Source of the DNA: Perilla frutescens
Lineage: Eukaryota; Streptophyta; Magnoliopsida; Lamiales; Lamiaceae
DNA length: 64,000 nt
Reading direction: 5' to 3'
Assembly (NCBI GenBank): GCA_026008535.1
Contig: BRKX01000009.1
Coordinates: 65,383,720-65,447,719 of the forward strand
In this document: positions 59,724-64,000 of the stretch, piece after piece
Layout of the letters: each line of letters starts with the position of its first letter
How positions within the stretch are numbered: position 1 is the first letter of the stretch
Position numbers and translations under genes: made by a program
Notes under the pieces: model-generated
Database searches by the model: none
The model's input: the letters and a program-made list of their open reading frames with translations, nothing else
What the model was told of the DNA's origin: nothing

Positions 59724-62097
59724 CAGTGTGTACCACTCACAAGATACTATACCATCAACCCCTACAATGATACATTTTTCAAAAGTAATTTTATTTTTTT
59801 GGTGTATTCAAGAAGTTAGTAAAAAAGGAAATACATCATCTCAGAATTTTTTGGAAAATTAGGGAATGCCAATTAAGCTACAAAATTTTATGTTGCTCTA
59901 GACTAGTTTTACTATATATGTATCAATATCGTAGTGATTTTATACAAAATTTTGCAATGATAATAATTAACTTGATGTACGTTGCAAATTTTGTGTAATC
60001 TCTTTCTTTTCATCATAACTGAAGTACCAATATATATTAATCCTTAACAACTATCAATTAATAATCGATAATTGCACATGATGGACATAATTATATATGT
60101 ATAGATACGGAATAATATATATTTGACTATTTGTACGCTCAAACATTTTCAACTTTTAATTCTAAAGGTTATTAATTAAATTTTAGAATATAAGACTACA
60201 ATATATTTGGAGAAAAATAGGAAATAATTAAGCAAATGAAAAGACCATGCATTTTACGATCCCATTGAATTTAGGATTGCTCAACTTTCCGGCAATGAAA
60301 CGCCGCCGGCAGCAGCCATGGCAGTGCTAGAATATATCGCTAGCACGGTTGAACCGGTTCGGACGGGAAAGCCGCAGGTTTTTTGGACTTTTCTTTGACT
60401 GCATGCAATCAGACGGCAGCCATTCGTCGGTATTTCTCCGGCGAAGGAAGACAGCGAACCATCAAGCTTTTGCATGCTTTCTTTGAGCAGCTAATTGCTA
60501 ATTTGGCGGGTTAATTAATTTCCGGGAAGTAAAGAGTTATGCATTTGGTGAAAAATGGTACGTGTTTCGTGGTTGGTCTAGTTGTTGGAGTGAACGGTCT
60601 CACGATTCAAAGATCATAGATTAGATATAATTAGGTCAAAAGTTTTCAAAGATAGATATCCAAATCACACCTATGAGTAGCATTTTGGCTAACTTTGAAA
60701 AATTTGGTGTGCTTTGTGTTACTGGGAAGATTATTATGATTTGTAAATAGGGGTGACTAATTAAATGTTTTCTATTCATTTTTTTAGATGTGAATAGGTG
60801 TATTAGAAGAAAAATATAGGTTATAAAAGAGACAAAATATAAGTTTATTTGGAAAAATGATTAGAAATTTCCAACATATGTGTACTCACATCCAATGTAA
60901 TAAACTAAACCACACTATGAGTATATATGGAAATTTAATTAGTTAGAAACAATTGGGATTAATGAAATAAAAAAAATTATGTACATGAAACGAATGATTG
61001 TTTTCATGTGAAAAGCAACAAAATATGGTACGGATGCTCAAAATTGAAGCACCAATAAAATGAAAGATAGTTACAAAAATGAAAAAAGGCTAGGGCATTG
61101 GTAGCTAGCTAGATTCCTCCATTGCAGTGAGTTCTAATTCAACAGTAAAAAATACAGATATATATTATATTCTCTCGGGTAGTCTAGTGTTGGGGTGATA
61201 TATATTTATATAAAATCGAATACCTCGGGATCAAATTTCACTAATATATTTAGGTGTGAGCCTTATATGCACGTGTATTGATTGATTATTTTATATTATA
61301 TAAAATAAGTACGTATGTGCCAATGATATTAGACTGAGAGATAAAATTGTAATAGAGGATCTGTATGCATGTATATAGTTTGGCTTCATCTAGAGTAGGC
61401 AGTGGTTCACAAATCTTTGCTGCGACAAATTATAATTAGCGTGTATATTTCGAATTATCCACTTAGTATTTCATCTTTTATTATGCTGCATGAATACAAT
61501 TAGGTTAACATTGTATATGTATATATGTGTATACGTGTTGTTTTCATGATATTGAAGTATAAAAGTAAAATGCTTCTGTTACATATCATAGAAACTGTTA
61601 TGTAATTGTGCACACCCAAGCGGTTAAAAGGGAGACGTTTGGGGTTCGAGATACACCGATATCCGGCCTACTTCTCCCAACTCAAACAAAAGAACATTAG
61701 TTAATGAGAATTTCTAGGCCAATTTAAAAGTTTGCTAGACCGCTTATGGAATATTAATATATATATATATATAAGCCAAACATGAGTATAGTATAAAAGT
61801 TATTTTGCAAGATTATATATTTAGACAACTGCATGACATGAACATATTGCATTCTGATGCCTGCCAACTAAATTGGCTGCTGTGGTTTGGTAACATAATT
61901 TATTATATTCTCGAAGATCATTGTTGAATTCATTATATTTCAAGATTGTTTGATAATGATTAATGTGTGTCAGCATTTCATATCGTCCGATTATACTATA
62001 CCTGCAGGATGATAATGTCATGTGTATTGTATAATATTGATCGATAAATGAAATACAATATGGAAATAAGCACTGAAAGACTTAGAACAACATATGC

Positions 62098-62240
62098 ATT
62101 GCCCTTCGGGATGGCCTAGTCGATGTAGTACCGGGAATATGTGCTCGTGGCCAAAAGTCCCGGGTTTCAAATCCTTGTCAGTACTTTATAAGTCGAGCCC
62201 ATCACACATGACTTTCGGTTGTTTTGCAGGATTTAAGGTG
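62098..62240 (+). mobile_element. tRNA-related SINE-like sequence
   Basis: GGGATGGCCTAGTCGATG resembles an A box and GGGTTTCAAATCC a B box about 50 bp downstream, arranged as in the minus-strand copy at 52619-52731. The 3' end and target duplication were not resolved. Confidence 0.45.
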
Positions 62241-64000
62241 GCCAAGTTTCATGGGATGGAGCAATAAAGGTTGCTGCAGTTCATGCTTTAATTTTCATGG
62301 CTAGAGTTCTCCTCTAGTTTAGCATTAATAGATTATGAGATTGGAATCTATTTCTGAATAACAAGAGCAGCATAGATCTTTGCATATAGCTTACAGATCG
62401 ATGTAGATTATATATAGTACTACTATATATATTGTTGTAATAGATTTAATTGCCATGCATTTCCATAAACATATATGCAAGATGTAATATCTAGATTCTG
62501 TTACAAACAAGCTATGTAGTCACATAATATGTATTATTTATCTAGACACAAATTAAAGCAGCACTGTATATTAATTAGACTAATTACTCATTAAGGCTTA
62601 ACATTAGCTGATCATTTGAGACCCTCAAATATTTATAGAAGACAGTTTTTCTCAGTGAATTGAACTTCAATTTGTAATTACTTACACAGACATGCTAATT
62701 TGTAATTAATGATCGGAACTGTCCAAAATAACTATTGACAGTACAACTCATGTACACGACAAATATCTATCATAGTATTAGAATAGAAGACGAAATATTA
62801 TTTTGTGTAATAATTTTGTCCAACATACACTGTTTGTAACATGTAACGACACACATCATGCCTTCCTTTTTCTCTCCCCTTCTTGTGTATGAAAAAAGCT
62901 GGACTACGTACTACTTCATTTATCATATTTTACATGAAATGATGGCTAAAGTGAAATTACTTTCTTGTTTGAGTGGACAAATATATCTCTGCAATGGTGA
63001 AGGTATATATACATGCAGATATATATACACAACCTCCATCTCCTGGTCATGAATTTGGTCATTTTTGTCATTTAACACCATCGAGCTGAATTTCCTCATC
63101 AATGTTGGCTTTTTTTGTTTTAATAGTTTGGCACTGATTGATATATAATATACAATATTGAAACAAGCACAAAACTGGAAAACCTAGTATGATTATGATT
63201 CTAAAGAAATATATATCTACAATTAGCACAAATATGTATAAAAACATCATATTTATATAAATAGGGGTCGTTTTTTTACCGTTAGAAGTGACCTAGTAAA
63301 TGAAGTGTCGAGTGTTCGAGGTTGGGACCGAGGTTTAAAGTTAAAATCCCCACATATGTTTCACTAGAATATTGAGTGACAAGACTTGTCTATATATATG
63401 ATCTACATCCCCCATATGATTTACAGACTCACGAGGTCAATAAACAATTTAGTAGGTACATGCGCATGCTCAAGAACCATTCACAAATTATTCTGTACTT
63501 GAATTTTTTCAGAGAAGTCTGCTTTTTCTGGTGCGAGCTAGGTTCAGTTAAAAGCTTTTATAAGACGTTTATAAGTAATATTTATACAAAAAAAAAACCT
63601 AATGATTCCAAATAAACCTAATGATTTTAAGACCACAGAGAAAATAAATCAAGTAATAGCAACAACCTTTTGCTAAACAAATTAAATAAATAAAAAGGAA
63701 TCAGTCCCACTGCGTAATTAAAGGGACAAAAAACACTGTAAAGTCAAGTTACCAAATACCATAAAAACATTCTATAATTTCAAGGTTTTCAGAATGTTTA
63801 AATTAATCACAAAATCAGCAATGAAACAATGGGAAATCAAGAAACTGAGGAAAAGAGCAGAGAATACACAGTATTTACCTACACAAACAACGCACACACA
63901 CACACACAAAGTGAATTCAAATAAAAACAAATAAACTGAAAAAGGTCAGCCATGAAGAAAATACAAAAAGATGCAAATGGAGATATGTAGAAATAGCTCT

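Larger units (their letters stand above)
56733..64000. other. Gene-free region to the right edge
   Basis: No convincing gene. It holds a (TA)n plus Micron-like element (57900-58190), a local tandem duplication with a retroposon insertion (58987-59561), (TA)n at 59692-59720, a small GC-richer patch at 60281-60475 and SINE-like A/B-box sequences at ~60578-60640 and 62098-62240. The final few hundred bases show only AT-rich sequence and a short (CA)n run (63893-63908). Confidence 0.55.

Noticed and set aside
61605..61690. tRNA-like GGGGTTCGAGATAC sequence
   Set aside because: No cloverleaf could be formed around it; at most a fragment of a tRNA-related SINE.

Overview
The window is nuclear DNA from a flowering plant. 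It is AT-rich with long gene-poor stretches, the genes carry GT-AG introns, and every recognisable gene belongs to a land-plant family (Dof, ALOG/LSH, SCAR/WAVE, DUF538, Ole e 1-like, EP1-like lectin, SAG12/SAG39-type cysteine protease, X8/CBM43). The proteins look eudicot, and an asterid such as a member of Lamiales is plausible, but that placement is an impression and not a search result. Exon boundaries were assigned by hand from splice consensus and checked for phase continuity.

Layout. At the left edge (1-604, minus) are the first two exons of a secreted X8/CBM43 callose-binding protein. A tandem pair of papain-like cysteine proteases follows (3343-4464 and 5900-7043, plus), with the promoter duplicated along with the genes. 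Next come a single-exon DUF538 gene (7326-7736, minus) and an 11-exon DUF676-type alpha/beta hydrolase of 465 aa (8615-13885, minus). An Ole e 1-like secreted protein lies at 15105-15924 (plus). A DOF1.5/COG1-like transcription factor (21974-22486, minus) sits between transposon-rich intervals. A 9-exon SCAR/WAVE subunit of 1233 aa spans 32827-39437 (minus). An EP1-like secreted lectin (45693-47030, plus) and an ALOG/LSH transcription factor (56184-56732, plus) are the last clear genes.

Intergenic DNA is dominated by short non-autonomous transposons. Those with structural support are two GGCCCG-rich hAT MITEs with 8-bp target duplications, a Mutator-like element with long inverted ends and possible captured gene sequence, several Stowaway-type elements (two clearly the same family), two inverted-repeat elements inserted in (TA)n microsatellites (Micron-like), a cluster of long-TIR elements at 24.8-28.8 kb, and tRNA-related or poly(A)-tailed SINE-like insertions. 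Simple repeats ((TA)n, (GA)n, (AAT)n) are abundant.

The genes do not form a pathway or cluster; apart from the tandem protease pair they look like ordinary unlinked neighbours. I found no convincing new multi-gene system. The most useful leads are the MULE with internal coding-like fragments, the (TA)n-targeting MITE pair, a perfect four-unit heat-shock-element palindrome at 44.1 kb, the G-quadruplex-prone and GA-repeat leader of the Dof gene, and the degenerate WH2 region of the SCAR protein.
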